Part shown: piece after piece, positions 63,266-64,000 of the stretch
Layout of the letters: each line of letters begins with the position of its first letter
Position numbering within the stretch: the stretch's first letter is position 1
Origin: Bimastos eiseni
Taxonomy: Eukaryota; Annelida; Clitellata; Crassiclitellata; Lumbricidae
Length of the DNA stretch: 64,000 nucleotides
Assembly: GCA_959347315.1 (NCBI GenBank)
Contig: OY365806.1
Location: 22,334,900 to 22,398,899 of the forward strand
Direction of reading: 5' to 3'
Program-made: the position numbers and the translations under genes
Notes under the pieces: generated by a model
The model's input: only the letters and a program-made list of their open reading frames with translations
Database searches by the model: none
Told to the model about the DNA's origin: nothing

Positions 63266-64000
63266 AATGAACCGTTGCATAACATGTTCTGTCTGTGTGT
63301 AACATCTGTTGTCGGCTTCTAATTATGATGAGCAATAGAACGCAACGGAAATCTGATAAATTAGCATAGCAGCTACAGTTAATCTACTGTTGGTCGGGAT
63401 ATTCTGGTACTTGCCTCTGCATTGATGAAGCAGTAGAAGACGGAGACGAAGAAGCCTTGAAAGGAGGAGAAGAAGAACGCCGAATACGACCACATTGCGA
63501 ACTGGATTGGTCGATCGAAAGGAGGCTTCGTCATCGACAGGATGTTGTTGATACCAAGCAGAGGCAGAAGAAAAAGAGTCGCTCGGGCAGCTTTCCTGCA
63601 GTCAAGACGAGCGCAATTTAAATTATTACTTATAATAATTGCCGTTTTTTTCAAATCTAATATGTTTATGAATCGTTCATTACGTAGAACTACTTAATTA
63701 TATATCTTCTCTTCTGCCAATAAATTTTGTGCTGATAAAACCATCGAATGATGACGTAAGAGTTCGTCCTTAAAGGACGTTACGCACATAGGGGAGGAGG
63801 GGTCACAAATTTGTGACGATGTGTGACGAGGGGAGGGGGTCGGCGAAATGTGACGTCACATCAAACATAAAAATGCATTATTTATTAGAACTTTCACCCA
63901 ATTAAACGTTGGATTGTTTCAAGTTATTGTTATTAAACACTTTTAATGTAATGATTCTGCCAGAGTTTTTCATCTTGTGGAATGTATAATGAATGTAATA

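Larger units (their letters stand above)
61200..64000. other. Right-end region without a recognised gene
   Basis: It holds the repeat copy at 61222-61545, a hairpin at 61668-61726, an ATTTATATAGCGCT motif with flanking TATG repeats at 62055-62090, and another GTGAATAAGC-family copy (63099-63265). A TM7 exon for the GRL gene was searched for here and not found with confidence. Open frames on the minus strand at 63379-63654 and 62272-62514 show no family resemblance. Confidence 0.5.

Overview
The window is nuclear DNA from a eukaryote, almost certainly a marine invertebrate animal. Genes are split by GT-AG introns, intergenic DNA is AT-rich, the standard code is used, and short DNA-transposon relics are dense. 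The gene set (CSK-type kinase, TULA/UBASH3-type phosphatase, SNAP29, TMEM200-like protein, LSM12, HSP60) fits any animal. The only lineage hint is a gustatory-receptor-like gene in an otherwise deuterostome-looking setting. I lean to an ambulacrarian such as an echinoderm, with low confidence.

Layout. 174-2971 (+) holds the last five coding exons of a CSK-family tyrosine kinase. Tail to tail with it, 6078-10581 (-) encodes the histidine-phosphatase part of a UBASH3-like protein; no UBA, 2H or SH3 exon was recognised. SNAP29 (16749-20385, -) follows with three complete exons. A two-pass TMEM200-like protein (23903-27161, -) is next. 30313-33215 is a complete but decayed hAT transposon with perfect 8-bp target duplications. 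LSM12 (33819-40420, -, five exons) lies divergently from HSPD1/HSP60 (42799-53096, +, twelve coding exons). The right end carries a gustatory-receptor-like gene (58290-61091 or 61199, +) whose last exons were reconstructed from phase-0 splice sites.

The mobile-element record is rich. At least six further hAT-type miniature elements have 8-bp target duplications (four near-perfect, two perfect). There is a 1582-bp terminal-inverted-repeat element with a perfect 9-bp duplication and terminal arrays of TACCATTTTGTCC, a 346-bp element built almost wholly of nested palindromes, foldback elements, tRNA-derived SINEs (one split by a hAT insertion), and several unnamed repeat families with two to four copies here.

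The genes are unrelated housekeeping or signalling genes and do not form a pathway. I found no new multi-gene system. The most unusual items are the gustatory-receptor-like gene, the 9-bp-duplication element inside LSM12, the palindromic array element and the nested insertions. All splice sites were read by eye from the sequence.
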